Assembly: GCA_030424545.1 (NCBI GenBank)
Contig: JAUHWL010000003.1
Span: forward strand, 62,001 to 126,000
Direction of reading: 5' to 3'
Source: Bacteroidia bacterium
Lineage (GTDB): Bacteria > Bacteroidota > Bacteroidia > Flavobacteriales > Schleiferiaceae
DNA length: 64,000 bases
Shown here: positions 25,923-36,130 of the stretch, piece after piece
How the letters are laid out: each line of letters starts with the position of its first letter
Position numbering within the stretch: position 1 is the stretch's first letter
The notes under the pieces: model-generated
Told to the model about the DNA's origin: nothing
Databases searched by the model: none
What the model saw: only the letters and a program-made list of their open reading frames with translations
Translations under genes and position numbers: made by a program

Positions 25923-27647
25923 ATGATGAAAAAAGTTGGTTTAATATTCGCCCTTATTTGTACTGGTTTTTCTTTTGTAAATGCGCAAAACGAAGAGGTA
26001 GGCAATGTAGAAGTAAACGTTGTAGATCAATACAAAGCCAATATAAAAGAAGCTGTAAAAATTTCTAATCAGCCAGGATTTGTAGATACAACAACCATTA
26101 AATTACCCGTACAATATGGTATAAAGCCTCAAATGTTAAGCTTTAAATATCACCCAGAAGTTTTACAACCCATGCGTGTTGGGCGTATAAGGCTAGGTAA
26201 GTTACCGCAAAACATGGTGCGCTTAGGCGCTAGAAACTACGGTACCGCTTTGGCCGAAATTGTTTTAAGCAACTCACGTTCTAAAACGTTTAATTGGGAT
26301 TTAGATATCCGCCATTTTTCGTCTCAAAAAGGAGTAAAGGATGTAGCTTATGATAAAACACCGTACATGATAAATGAAGTAAAGTTAGGTGGAAGATGGA
26401 TTTTAAAGAACTACAGATTAGATGCCAAAGCAGGTTTAGATTGGAATAGCCATAGCTATTATGGTATTCCCAATACAGCCGAAGATGTTGGGGTTGTTAT
26501 ACCTGATATTCAGAAAAATGCTTTTCAGCGGTATTTTGGAGCGGTAAACGTAGATCGTGTATTTAAAGGCAAAAAGGCCATCTTTCAGAAGGCCGGTATC
26601 AATTACCATTACTTTACCAATAATTGGGAAACCAATGAGCAGCTTATTTCAGGGACTTCGTATTGGCGTTTACCACAAGAAGTGAAAAGCCATTTGCTTG
26701 GTGCAGAACTAAATGTAGATTGGCAATCAACCCAAATGGGGGTTAACAATTTCGATAGAAATCAGCTGAATGTTAAATTTTTCCCCAAAGCAATGGGTAG
26801 ATACATGGGTGTAAACTACACTTTGGGTTTAAACTTAAATTTTTATAACTCATCAGAATCATTAGCAGGTACTGAAGAGAGTGGTTTTATTACCTACTTA
26901 TTTCCAGAAATTGCGTTAGAAGCTGAATTGGTAAAAAATGTGCTTTTTGCATTTGGTGGATGGACCGGAGATGTAACAGTAAACGGCATTTATAACCTTA
27001 CCAAAACAAACCCATTTTTGCTGCCAGAAACCGGCATTACGCCTACTGCTTTAAACAAAGTTTATGGTGGGTTAGAAGGTGCAATAGCAAAAAACATTTC
27101 ATACAAGTTAGAAGGAGGAGTAAATTTTGTGAGAAGCTTGCCTTTGTTCTTTCGCAGTGGTGATAGCTTAACGGTACCTTATAACGGAGAAAATTTACCC
27201 GCTTTTGAAACTGTATTTGTGCGTGGCAATTTTGTTTATGCCCGCGGAGAAATTACCTACAACAGAAAAAACACCAGTATAAACGGTTATGGAGAATATT
27301 TTGAATACAACTTGTATAAAAATAATTCGGGCGATTTGGAAAATGCCTACCATTTGCCAACCCTTAAAATTGGGGTAGATGCCATGCAAAAGCTAAAAGA
27401 AAAGTTTGAGGTAAGAGCCGGTGTGGCATTTGTTGGTGGTAGAAAAGCTTTAGATGCAGACGGCCAATTTTACAAAGCCAAAATGAAAAATATTGTAGAT
27501 GTAAACTTGGGCATAGGGTACAATGTAAACAATAACTTTTCAGCCCGATTAGACTTTGCCAATTTGCTTTCGCAGGAGTATGAAATTTGGTTGGGCTACC
27601 CATCACAGCGTTTTCGCGTTATGTTGTCGCTCATGTATGTTTTCTAA
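25923..27647 (+). CDS. Outer-membrane beta-barrel protein (TonB-receptor-like)
   Basis: A 574-residue protein with a signal peptide (LIFALICTGFSFVNAQ) and a long series of amphipathic strands with many Tyr, Asn and Gly (INYHYFTNNW, GVNYTLGLNLNFYNS), ending in RFRVMLSLMYVF. A terminal aromatic residue is the usual barrel-assembly signal of outer-membrane proteins. A TonB box or plug domain is not evident, so it is better called a barrel than a full receptor. It is translated directly after the giant TPR protein. An 11-bp inverted repeat lies just downstream. Confidence 0.75.
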   Translation: MMKKVGLIFALICTGFSFVNAQNEEVGNVEVNVVDQYKANIKEAVKISNQPGFVDTTTIKLPVQYGIKPQMLSFKYHPEVLQPMRVGRIRLGKLPQNMVRLGARNYGTALAEIVLSNSRSKTFNWDLDIRHFSSQKGVKDVAYDKTPYMINEVKLGGRWILKNYRLDAKAGLDWNSHSYYGIPNTAEDVGVVIPDIQKNAFQRYFGAVNVDRVFKGKKAIFQKAGINYHYFTNNWETNEQLISGTSYWRLPQEVKSHLLGAELNVDWQSTQMGVNNFDRNQLNVKFFPKAMGRYMGVNYTLGLNLNFYNSSESLAGTEESGFITYLFPEIALEAELVKNVLFAFGGWTGDVTVNGIYNLTKTNPFLLPETGITPTALNKVYGGLEGAIAKNISYKLEGGVNFVRSLPLFFRSGDSLTVPYNGENLPAFETVFVRGNFVYARGEITYNRKNTSINGYGEYFEYNLYKNNSGDLENAYHLPTLKIGVDAMQKLKEKFEVRAGVAFVGGRKALDADGQFYKAKMKNIVDVNLGIGYNVNNNFSARLDFANLLSQEYEIWLGYPSQRFRVMLSLMYVF

Positions 27648-27666
27648 TAAAAATACCTTCCAATAG

Positions 27667-27701
27667 TTTCTTAACATTTAAACGGATTAGATGTTAAGAA
27701 A
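27667..27701. repeat. Perfect 11-bp inverted repeat upstream of gyrB
   Basis: TTTCTTAACAT (27667-27677) and ATGTTAAGAAA (27691-27701) are exact reverse complements separated by 13 bases. No T run follows on the plus strand, so it is not a normal terminator for the barrel gene. It lies 59 bases before the gyrB -7 box. Confidence 0.6.
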
Positions 27702-27760
27702 ATGTGGAAAAACAGGGTAATTTCATACTAGGGTGTACCCCATTCCCCAAGTGTTAAGAC

Positions 27761-27768
27761 TATATTTG
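27761..27768 (+). promoter_or_regulatory. -7 box of a candidate gyrB promoter
   Basis: TATATTTG fits TAnnTTTG and lies 29 bases before the gyrB ATG. I see no good -33 TTTG at the expected distance, so the promoter may depend on an activator or be weak. Confidence 0.45.
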
Positions 27769-27788
27769 TGATTATCCGCAAAAATTAA

Positions 27789-29738
<1,950 letters not shown>

Positions 29739-29793
29739 CCATTTTAATTACGATTAAAAACGCGATACGCATTTTTATGTGGTAAAGCATAAA

Positions 29794-29827
29794 AAAACCT
29801 CAGCAAGAACATTCTTACTGAGGTTTT
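29794..29827. terminator. Bidirectional terminator after gyrB
   Basis: AAACCTCAGCAAGAA and TTCTTACTGAGGTTT pair with one mismatch around a short loop, with A-rich left and T-rich right flanks. It separates gyrB from the convergent repeat protein. Confidence 0.8.
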
Positions 29828-29924
29828 TCGTTTTTAAAAAGGCTACTTTTTTAGTGACCAATTTGTTCGTTTAAGAAGCATTTTATTCAATAGGTATTTA
29901 GTGTTGGTAAAACGTTAAGCTGTT

Positions 29925-31598
29925 TTATTTCTTATTCTCAATCAGCTCTTTTAAAGCCACCATTGCATTGCTGGCTGTTTCTACATCGTTAAAATAAAAT
30001 TGCAGAGAGTTTACATAGTTGCCAACCTCTCCGTTTTTATAGTTCTTTATAATTTTAGATTTAAAATTGGCATTTACATAAACGGATAGTGATTTCCCAG
30101 ATATTTTGTAGGAAATAGAATTGGGGTCTAAATCAGCTAAATTAAACTCGTACAACATTTCTGTAGATGAAGATTTAGAAAACGTGGTGATCTTGTATTC
30201 TAATTTGTTCGGGTCGGTTGCAGAAACACCAAAGGCTTGTTGTTGTGTTTTGCCATCTATTGTCTGGTCAACAATATTGTTTTTAAGCCACGCAATTTTC
30301 TCTTCATCACTACCCGTTGGTACTAATCTAATTGCGTTTTCACGGCAATGGGCAATTAAATTTTTTATTGTATAAAGGGCAATTCGTGCTTCTTCGTTGC
30401 TGGTAAAAACAAGAGTGAAATCGTTTTTGTAAGATGACAATTCACCATCTTTAATGTGTTTAATCAATTTTTCTTTTTGGTTGGTTGTTACTTCTAGGCC
30501 CAATTTTTTTCCAGAAATTTTATAATCTAAAATATGCTCATTTAACGAAGAAAAATTAAACTCATATACATTTTCAGTGCTGGATTTTTCGTTTTTTTCT
30601 ATAATTTTTAACTGGCTAAAACAGTTTAGGGTAAACGTTTGCTGGTAGTTATCTGCACCTATGGTTACTTGCGCTGCACTTTGGTTTAAAAGGCTAACCA
30701 TCTCATCTCTTGTTTTAGGGGTTGGAAGATTGTTAAAAACCTTTTGTTTGGCAATGGGCACGGCCATTTTTAATACGGCACTTAAATCTCTTGCCTCATT
30801 TACATTATTGGTAACAATAGTAAGATCATCTACAAAATTGCTTTGTTCTTGGTTTTTATAGGCCATGATTAGTTTTTTCTTGCCTACAGTTTCAAGATTT
30901 AAGCTTACCGTTTTGCTTTTTACAGATATAAAAATGGCATTTTCATTGAGGTCTGCAAGGTTTAATATGTACTGTTTTGTTTCAGGTGCTTTGCCAGAAG
31001 ATTCAATCACGTCAATTACCACCAAACCTAATTTGTTTTCGTCTGGTCTAAACGATTGCTTAAAATTGGTTTTTTCCAAATTCACTTCGGTTACATGTTC
31101 AATTAAAAACTGAAGTTGCGCTTCGTAGGTTGGTGTGTTAATTCTCTTGGTTTGTATGTCTGCTGCTAACGGAATCATGTCTTTTATGATTTGACTTACA
31201 GCGCGCGCATTGTCTATATCTGTGGCATTTATTTTTACCACATTGGTGTAAGGTTCTAGCTCTCCGTTCTCTAATGTTTTTATAAACTTTTGGTTGTCTT
31301 TAATTTTTACTTGTACGTAAATAATGTCTTTTGATGTAAATTCATTTACCAAATGGACATCCACATCGGCCATGTTTATGATGTATTCGGTGGTTTCACT
31401 TTCGCCTTTGCTGTTTACAAAAACGCTTGTAAATAGGAGTATGCCTGGCTCATTTTCTTTTACAGATTGATTATTGGAGCCTTTTTCTGTGGAAACAGTG
31501 TTTAAAGTTTCGTTTAATTTTTGGGTTAGTTCAGTAAAGCTGGCATGGGCAAATGTGCTCAGAGCTAGCAATAGGGTAATGCAAATGTTTACTTTCAT
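29925..31598 (-). CDS. Secreted protein with four tandem ~136-residue repeats
   Basis: A 557-residue protein with a signal peptide (NICITLLLALSTFAHA). The mature part is built of four related units at about residues 20-146, 154-284, 294-418 and 430-553. The same core recurs at 71-80 (EYIINMADVD), 209-218 (QYILNLADLN), 344-353 (VYEFNFSSLN) and 482-491 (LYEFNLADLD), a period of 135-138 residues. Each core is followed by a K-rich strand, usually a GEL- or GEV-type turn, and an EAR-type helix ending near a conserved Ile/Leu. I recognise no named domain. There is no lipobox and no T9SS tail, so it is probably periplasmic. Confidence 0.75.
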   Translation of the reverse strand: MKVNICITLLLALSTFAHASFTELTQKLNETLNTVSTEKGSNNQSVKENEPGILLFTSVFVNSKGESETTEYIINMADVDVHLVNEFTSKDIIYVQVKIKDNQKFIKTLENGELEPYTNVVKINATDIDNARAVSQIIKDMIPLAADIQTKRINTPTYEAQLQFLIEHVTEVNLEKTNFKQSFRPDENKLGLVVIDVIESSGKAPETKQYILNLADLNENAIFISVKSKTVSLNLETVGKKKLIMAYKNQEQSNFVDDLTIVTNNVNEARDLSAVLKMAVPIAKQKVFNNLPTPKTRDEMVSLLNQSAAQVTIGADNYQQTFTLNCFSQLKIIEKNEKSSTENVYEFNFSSLNEHILDYKISGKKLGLEVTTNQKEKLIKHIKDGELSSYKNDFTLVFTSNEEARIALYTIKNLIAHCRENAIRLVPTGSDEEKIAWLKNNIVDQTIDGKTQQQAFGVSATDPNKLEYKITTFSKSSSTEMLYEFNLADLDPNSISYKISGKSLSVYVNANFKSKIIKNYKNGEVGNYVNSLQFYFNDVETASNAMVALKELIENKK

Positions 31599-31667
31599 GG
31601 TAAATGTTATTTTAAAATGTTGCTCCGCTAGTTGTTTTCATCATGAGGAATTAGGATGTTGTTTATA

Positions 31668-31689
31668 CTAGGCCAATAAAGTGGCCTAG
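31668..31689. repeat. Perfect hairpin CTAGGCCA / TGGCCTAG
   Basis: CTAGGCCA (31668-31675) and TGGCCTAG (31682-31689) are exact reverse complements with a 6-base loop. The element lies 70 bases upstream of the repeat-protein start on the minus strand, and a further TAGGCCAA half-site occurs near 31762. No T run is attached. Confidence 0.5.
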
Positions 31690-31873
31690 GGTAAGATGTT
31701 ATGTTGGTTGATGCCTAGCAGTTTGTGGATTGTTTTTGATAAATGATAACAAATCTATAAAGTAGGCCAATTGAGTGTGTATTGCATTTTTCATATGTAC
31801 TTGTTCTAAACTCACATGATACGTATAAGAATAAAAGTACAATATTACTACAATGCCATATAGGGTCGTGAAA

Positions 31874-32335
31874 TTATTTAGATGGTTTTAGATGGCGCTC
31901 ATAAGTGTCTATCCATTCTTGGCAGCTTATTTTTTGCACCAATTGCCCTAACAACTCAAAGGGTATGTGCTCTGGTTTTTTAAAGCGGATGCAGCTTTTG
32001 CCCATGTCTAATTTTGTTTTAACATGTTTAGGATATTCAGCAACGAACCAGTTTAAAACATCTGGGTCTGCATAAATGCCCATGTGGTAAAATGCGATGA
32101 AATTTTTTTGAGAAGCAATGCTTAAAAAGGGAAGGGGCAACTTTGTATCGCAGTGATAACCTGCCGGATAAATGCTGTGGGGTACAACATATCCAATCAT
32201 GCCATAGCTTATGGTTTCTTCAAAACCAGCAGGTAAATGATCTAAGATAGTTTGGCGTAATTGGCGCAAAGGCTCCTGGCGTTCTTGGGGTATTTGCGCT
32301 ATGTAATCTTCTGGTGTTGTGGCTTTGTACTGCAT
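31874..32335 (-). CDS. DUF1801-family protein
   Basis: A 153-residue cytosolic protein of the DUF1801 / YdhG-like family. Recognisable parts are the N-terminal EDYIAQIPQERQEPLRQLRQ, the EETISYGMIGY core, and the C-terminal KTKLDMGKSCIRFKKPEHIP. Members have a small alpha-beta fold of unknown activity; some are related to FrnE or iron-chaperone-like proteins, which does not fix a role here. It lies 18 bases downstream of the DUF192 gene and is probably the last gene of the lgt operon. Confidence 0.85.
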   Translation of the reverse strand: MQYKATTPEDYIAQIPQERQEPLRQLRQTILDHLPAGFEETISYGMIGYVVPHSIYPAGYHCDTKLPLPFLSIASQKNFIAFYHMGIYADPDVLNWFVAEYPKHVKTKLDMGKSCIRFKKPEHIPFELLGQLVQKISCQEWIDTYERHLKPSK

Positions 32336-32353
32336 GCGAATGTTGTTTAAAAC

Positions 32354-32881
32354 CTAAATGTCGGCAAAATAAATTTTGTCACCTTTTTCAAATCCTATTT
32401 TATCGCAAAGTCCGCCTTTCACTTCTAAAACGTATAGGGCGGGGCCAGTGCTCGGTAGGCTTTTTGTGTTTAAAGGCTCGGCATTTTTCTGTATGCTCAC
32501 AACTTGTAGTTCATCATCTATGTAAATAATATCAAGGCTAACGTATGTGTTTTGCATCCAAAAACTTTGTCTTTCTAGCCGATCTCTAAAGAATAGCATG
32601 CTCATGTTTTCGTCCATGCTTTTGCGGTACATCATGCCATAATTTTGGTCAACAGCTGATTTTGCATATTCTGCATCTAAGCGTAAAAGGGTATCGCCAG
32701 ATTCTTTTTTTACAAGCCAAACGTTTCCGTCTTTTCTAAATTTAGGCTCATATACGCCTTTTTTTGTAGGAACAGTTTTTTTGTTTTCGTTGCTATTACA
32801 ACTTGTTATAGCGGTCATTATCAACACCAAGGCAACAATAGGTATTGCAGCAGTGTAGCTTCTATTTAGTTTCAACTTCAT
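32354..32881 (-). CDS. DUF192 lipoprotein
   Basis: A 175-residue lipoprotein. The signal ends at Cys28 (MTAITSC). The mature C-terminal part is a DUF192 domain: NYGMMYRKSMDENMSMLFF, FWMQNTYVSLDIIYID and the glycine turn VLEVKGGLCDKIGFEKGD. DUF192 proteins are small exported beta proteins of unknown biochemical activity. I chose the start at 32881, which overlaps the 3' end of lgt by 20 bases; an in-frame ATG at 32920 lies deeper inside lgt and would precede the signal with 13 unlikely residues. Being in the lgt operon fits, because Lgt acylates its own lipobox. Confidence 0.85.
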   Translation of the reverse strand: MKLKLNRSYTAAIPIVALVLIMTAITSCNSNENKKTVPTKKGVYEPKFRKDGNVWLVKKESGDTLLRLDAEYAKSAVDQNYGMMYRKSMDENMSMLFFRDRLERQSFWMQNTYVSLDIIYIDDELQVVSIQKNAEPLNTKSLPSTGPALYVLEVKGGLCDKIGFEKGDKIYFADI

Positions 32882-33950
32882 TTTGTTTTTTGTGGGCAGT
32901 AAACATAAAATACAGTCCAACCAATACCAATGGGATGCTTAGCATCTGCCCCATATTTAAGTCCATATTTTGCTCAAATGCCACTTGATTAGCTTTTAAA
33001 TATTCTACAAAAAAACGGAACCCGAAGAGGGTGACTAAAAATGTGCCGAACAAGAAGCCTCGTTGATGGGCCTTGTTCGTTTTCCAATACAAGAAGAATA
33101 GCAGCAAAAAAATAATGAAATAGGCTGAAGCTTCTATCCATTGGGTAGGGTAGCGGGGTACGCCAAGAACATCTATTTTAATTTTCAGGTCGTTGTTTGC
33201 ATCTATTATTTCTGCTGTGGTTCCTTCGGCAATAAACACGTTTTGTTCATCCATGGCTAAATTATTTAACCTGGAGGCTACATAGCGTTCTACAAACGAT
33301 TTTGCAATAAGCGGTTCATGCTCGTTTATAAAATCTAACGTCATGGTATATTGTGGATAGTCAAGAGAATCTGTTATTAATTTATCCGATTTTTGGTTGA
33401 AATCAACCGCTAAAATTCTGTCGCCATAAGCGTTTATTATCGATTGGCGAACGGGATTTAGGAATACCGTTTCTATACTTGAGTTTGCTGCGCGGCCATA
33501 AATTTCGCTATTCATAAAATTACCTACGCGTATAAACACCGCAGCTAGTGCAACAACAATTACAATACGGTCTAAAATCCACAACGGACTTTTTTTGGTA
33601 ACTTTTTTAGAAAACAGAACAAGTGCTACAATGATGGCAACAGCAGCGCCATGGCTGGCTAAACCACCTTCCCAAACAGCCAATATTTTTCCCGGATGGT
33701 CTTTGTAATAATCCCATTCATAAAAAAACACATGGCCCAATCTTGCACCTAAAACGGTACCAAGTACCATGTATGTAACCAAAGAATCTAACCACTTATC
33801 TGGAATGTTTTCAGCTGTAAAAATCCTTTTTATAATAAAATATCCCGCAAAAAAGCCACCTGCAAAAAGTAGACTATAATAGCGCAATGTAAAACTACCG
33901 AGTTCCAAGCCATAAGGCATGTCCCATGTAATGGTTAAAAGTGAATTCAT
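32862..33950 (-). CDS. lgt: Prolipoprotein diacylglyceryl transferase with long insertion
   Basis: A 362-residue integral membrane enzyme that transfers diacylglycerol from phosphatidylglycerol to lipobox cysteines. Family signatures are LRYYSLLFAGGFFAGYFI, WEGGLASHG (His100) and the Lgt signature RVGNFMNSEIYGR (Arg141, Asn144). The normal family then has a short periplasmic loop before the RHPTQLYE-like segment, here RYPTQWIEASAYF at 266-278. In this protein the loop is about 110 residues (about 155-263), with no membrane helix, so the enzyme is some 80 residues longer than usual. DUF192 and DUF1801 genes follow downstream. Many lipoproteins in the window are its likely substrates. Confidence 0.94.
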   Translation of the reverse strand: MNSLLTITWDMPYGLELGSFTLRYYSLLFAGGFFAGYFIIKRIFTAENIPDKWLDSLVTYMVLGTVLGARLGHVFFYEWDYYKDHPGKILAVWEGGLASHGAAVAIIVALVLFSKKVTKKSPLWILDRIVIVVALAAVFIRVGNFMNSEIYGRAANSSIETVFLNPVRQSIINAYGDRILAVDFNQKSDKLITDSLDYPQYTMTLDFINEHEPLIAKSFVERYVASRLNNLAMDEQNVFIAEGTTAEIIDANNDLKIKIDVLGVPRYPTQWIEASAYFIIFLLLFFLYWKTNKAHQRGFLFGTFLVTLFGFRFFVEYLKANQVAFEQNMDLNMGQMLSIPLVLVGLYFMFTAHKKQNEVETK

Positions 33951-34041
33951 TTACTTTGGATTAAAAGTGGCCGCAAGATAATTTTTAAAAATAGCGTTGA
34001 TAGGGAAATTCATAAGAAATTGAAGCGTAAAAAAATGTGCA

Positions 34042-34776
34042 TTATTGTTTAGATCTTGCCTTTTTTTCTTCTTCTTGTTCCTTCTCTAATTCTCTTGCTG
34101 TTGTTAAGGCAGATGCCAATAAACCTGTAGGTACTGCAACAATTCCTAAACCAAGAAAAAGCACAAAAATGGTAAATGTTTTTCCCCCTGGGGTAATGGG
34201 ATAAACATCTCCATATCCTACCGTTGTTAATGTTACAACGCTCCACCACATGCTTTCAAAAACACTAGAAAATTTTTCGGGCTGTACCTCGTGCTCAAAG
34301 TAGTATATGCCAATAGACGTTAAATAAATTAACATGATAGCTGCCGAAAAGAAAATGATAATTTCTTCTTTGGCAATTTTAACGGCCAGCCTAAACCTAT
34401 TAAACGCTTTGGTGTACCTCACTAATTTAAATACCCTTAATATGCGTAACATACGCATGGCGCGTAAACTGCGTAAATCTATACCAAAGCTTAAATAAAA
34501 TGGGAGGATAGCAGCTAAATCAACAAGGCCCATAAAACTAAAAATGAACTTTAGTGGTTTTTTAGCGGTAAGGATCCTCAATAAATATTCAATGGTAAAA
34601 ACAATCACAGAGATTAGTTCAATGGTGTTTAACCACGCCCTTCTTCTAGGGTTTAAATCGGGTAATGTTTCTAAACTAAAGCTGATTAAAGAAACAATGA
34701 TTAAAATTTGAATGAGCGTTTCGAATGCCCTGCCAGCAGAATTTTCGCCATTAATAAAAACAGTAAGTTTTTTCAT
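34042..34776 (-). CDS. Voltage-gated K+ channel without zinc ribbon
   Basis: A 244-residue inner-membrane ion channel paralogous to the one at 6932. It has six hydrophobic helices, a short arginine-rich S4 (LRSLRAMRMLRILRVFKLVR), and the potassium filter TVGYGD at 185-190 in the WWSVVTLTTVGYGD loop. The C-terminus is a charged coiled tail (ARELEKEQEEEKKARSKQ) without the four cysteines of its paralog. It follows the beta-propeller lipoprotein on the same strand, but a terminator lies between them, so it is probably expressed separately. Confidence 0.9.
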   Translation of the reverse strand: MKKLTVFINGENSAGRAFETLIQILIIVSLISFSLETLPDLNPRRRAWLNTIELISVIVFTIEYLLRILTAKKPLKFIFSFMGLVDLAAILPFYLSFGIDLRSLRAMRMLRILRVFKLVRYTKAFNRFRLAVKIAKEEIIIFFSAAIMLIYLTSIGIYYFEHEVQPEKFSSVFESMWWSVVTLTTVGYGDVYPITPGGKTFTIFVLFLGLGIVAVPTGLLASALTTARELEKEQEEEKKARSKQ

Positions 34777-34781
34777 GGGTT

Positions 34782-34818
34782 AAAAATAAAAAAGGGGATG
34801 CAAAGTGCATCCCCTTTT
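34782..34818 (-). terminator. Terminator of the beta-propeller lipoprotein gene
   Basis: AAAGGGGATGCA (34791-34802) and TGCATCCCCTTT (34806-34817) form a perfect 12-bp stem with a 3-base loop. On the minus strand the stem is followed by a T-rich tract (complement of 34782-34793). It lies between the propeller gene and the K+ channel. Confidence 0.85.
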
Positions 34819-34835
34819 CAAAGAGTTATAAAAAT

Positions 34836-35945
34836 TTAATCTACCCAATCTGCAATAAACAAGTTGGTTGCTTTTGTGCCACCGTTAATACGGTTGCTGC
34901 TAAAAATAAGTTTTTTACCATCTGGCGAAAACATCGGGAAAGCATCAAACACACCATCTGCTGTAATTTGTTCTAGCCCTGTACCATCTAGGTTAATCAT
35001 ATAAAGATTAAACGGATACCCTTTTTCGCTAGCATGGTTGCTTGAGAAAATAATTTTTTCTCCACTTGGGTGGAAGAATGGTGCCCAGTTGGCCTGACCT
35101 AAATTGGTGATTTTACGCAATTCAGAACCATCTACGTTACAAACGTAAAGCTCCATGTCGGTTGGTTTTACCAGGCCTTGGTTTAGTAAATCTTTGTATT
35201 CTTTTATTTCCTCTTCCGTTTGAGGGCGAGATGAACGGAAGATTAATTTGGTTCCATCTGGTGAGAAGAATGCGCCACCATCATATCCTAAATCAAAGGT
35301 GATCTGTTTTACATCACTACCATCTGTATTCATGGTGTAAAGTTCTAAATCACCACTGCGCAAACTTGTAAATACTATTTTATCTCCGTTTGGCGAAACC
35401 GTTGCTTCTGCATCATAGCCGGGTTCAGAGGTTAATGTGTCTACAATTTCACCTTTTAGATTGGCTACAAAAATGTCAAAGTCCGGATAAATAGGCCAAA
35501 CATAAGCACCATCGGCTCTTTTTTCTGGTTCTGGAGGACATGCCTTGTTACCAAGATGTGTGCTACCATAAACTACAGTAGTGTCTCCAGGCATAAAATA
35601 GCTGCAAGTTGTGCGGCCTAAACCAGTAGAAACTAATGTGGGTTTTGCATTTTGTAAATCATCATTATTCCAATCAAAAACAAAAATCTGGTCACAATTT
35701 AAACCCCAACCTTCATTGTTAGATTGAAATACGAGTTTGCTATTATCAAAAGAAAAATAGGCCTCTGCATTATCACCTCCAAAGGTTAGTTGCTTAATAT
35801 TGGCAAGATGTTTTTCGCTTTTGTAATGCAATTCTGATTTTGTTGTTTCGCCAGAATATGCGTCTGTGTTTTCGGTTTCTTCTTCGCCACCACAAGCCCC
35901 AACAGCCAAGGAAGCTAAAATAATATACAATCCTTTTTTAATCAT
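34836..35945 (-). CDS. TolB-like beta-propeller lipoprotein
   Basis: A 369-residue lipoprotein with lipobox Cys18 (LAVGAC) and an acidic linker. The rest repeats the PD40/TolB pattern of a beta-propeller: VSPNGDKIVFTSLRSGDLEL, FSPDGTKLIFRSSRP, HPSGEKIIFSSNHASE, FSPDGKKLIFSSNR. These blades bind peptides or proteins in TolB, but stand-alone lipoprotein versions in Bacteroidota have no settled role. It is not next to tolA, pal or other Tol genes, so it should not be called TolB. A -7 box candidate lies 25 bases upstream of the start and a terminator follows. Confidence 0.85.
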   Translation of the reverse strand: MIKKGLYIILASLAVGACGGEEETENTDAYSGETTKSELHYKSEKHLANIKQLTFGGDNAEAYFSFDNSKLVFQSNNEGWGLNCDQIFVFDWNNDDLQNAKPTLVSTGLGRTTCSYFMPGDTTVVYGSTHLGNKACPPEPEKRADGAYVWPIYPDFDIFVANLKGEIVDTLTSEPGYDAEATVSPNGDKIVFTSLRSGDLELYTMNTDGSDVKQITFDLGYDGGAFFSPDGTKLIFRSSRPQTEEEIKEYKDLLNQGLVKPTDMELYVCNVDGSELRKITNLGQANWAPFFHPSGEKIIFSSNHASEKGYPFNLYMINLDGTGLEQITADGVFDAFPMFSPDGKKLIFSSNRINGGTKATNLFIADWVD

Positions 35946-35969
35946 GATTTACGTTGTTTTTACGGCCGG

Positions 35970-35977
35970 CAAATATA
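35970..35977 (-). promoter_or_regulatory. -7 box of a candidate promoter for the propeller lipoprotein
   Basis: On the minus strand this is TATATTTG, an exact TAnnTTTG, 25 bases before the start codon. No clear -33 element is seen at the standard distance. Confidence 0.35.
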
Positions 35978-36087
35978 AGATGCCGCAAGTAGAATAAGGT
36001 TATAAATCAATATATAATCAAGCAAATGTGTTCTTTTATTTTATAAAATGGCAAACTCATTATATAATTTCAAAACCAGAAAAATCC

Positions 36088-36120
36088 TTTGTATTATTAA
36101 TCCTCTAAAAGTTACTTTTG
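36088..36120 (+). promoter_or_regulatory. pyrR promoter, -33 TTTG and -7 TACTTTTG
   Basis: TTTG at 36088-36091 and TACTTTTG at 36113-36120 fit the Bacteroidota consensus with 21 bases between. The implied transcription start (about 36125) is only a few bases before the pyrR ATG at 36131. Confidence 0.6.
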
Positions 36121-36130
36121 CAGCGCTACC

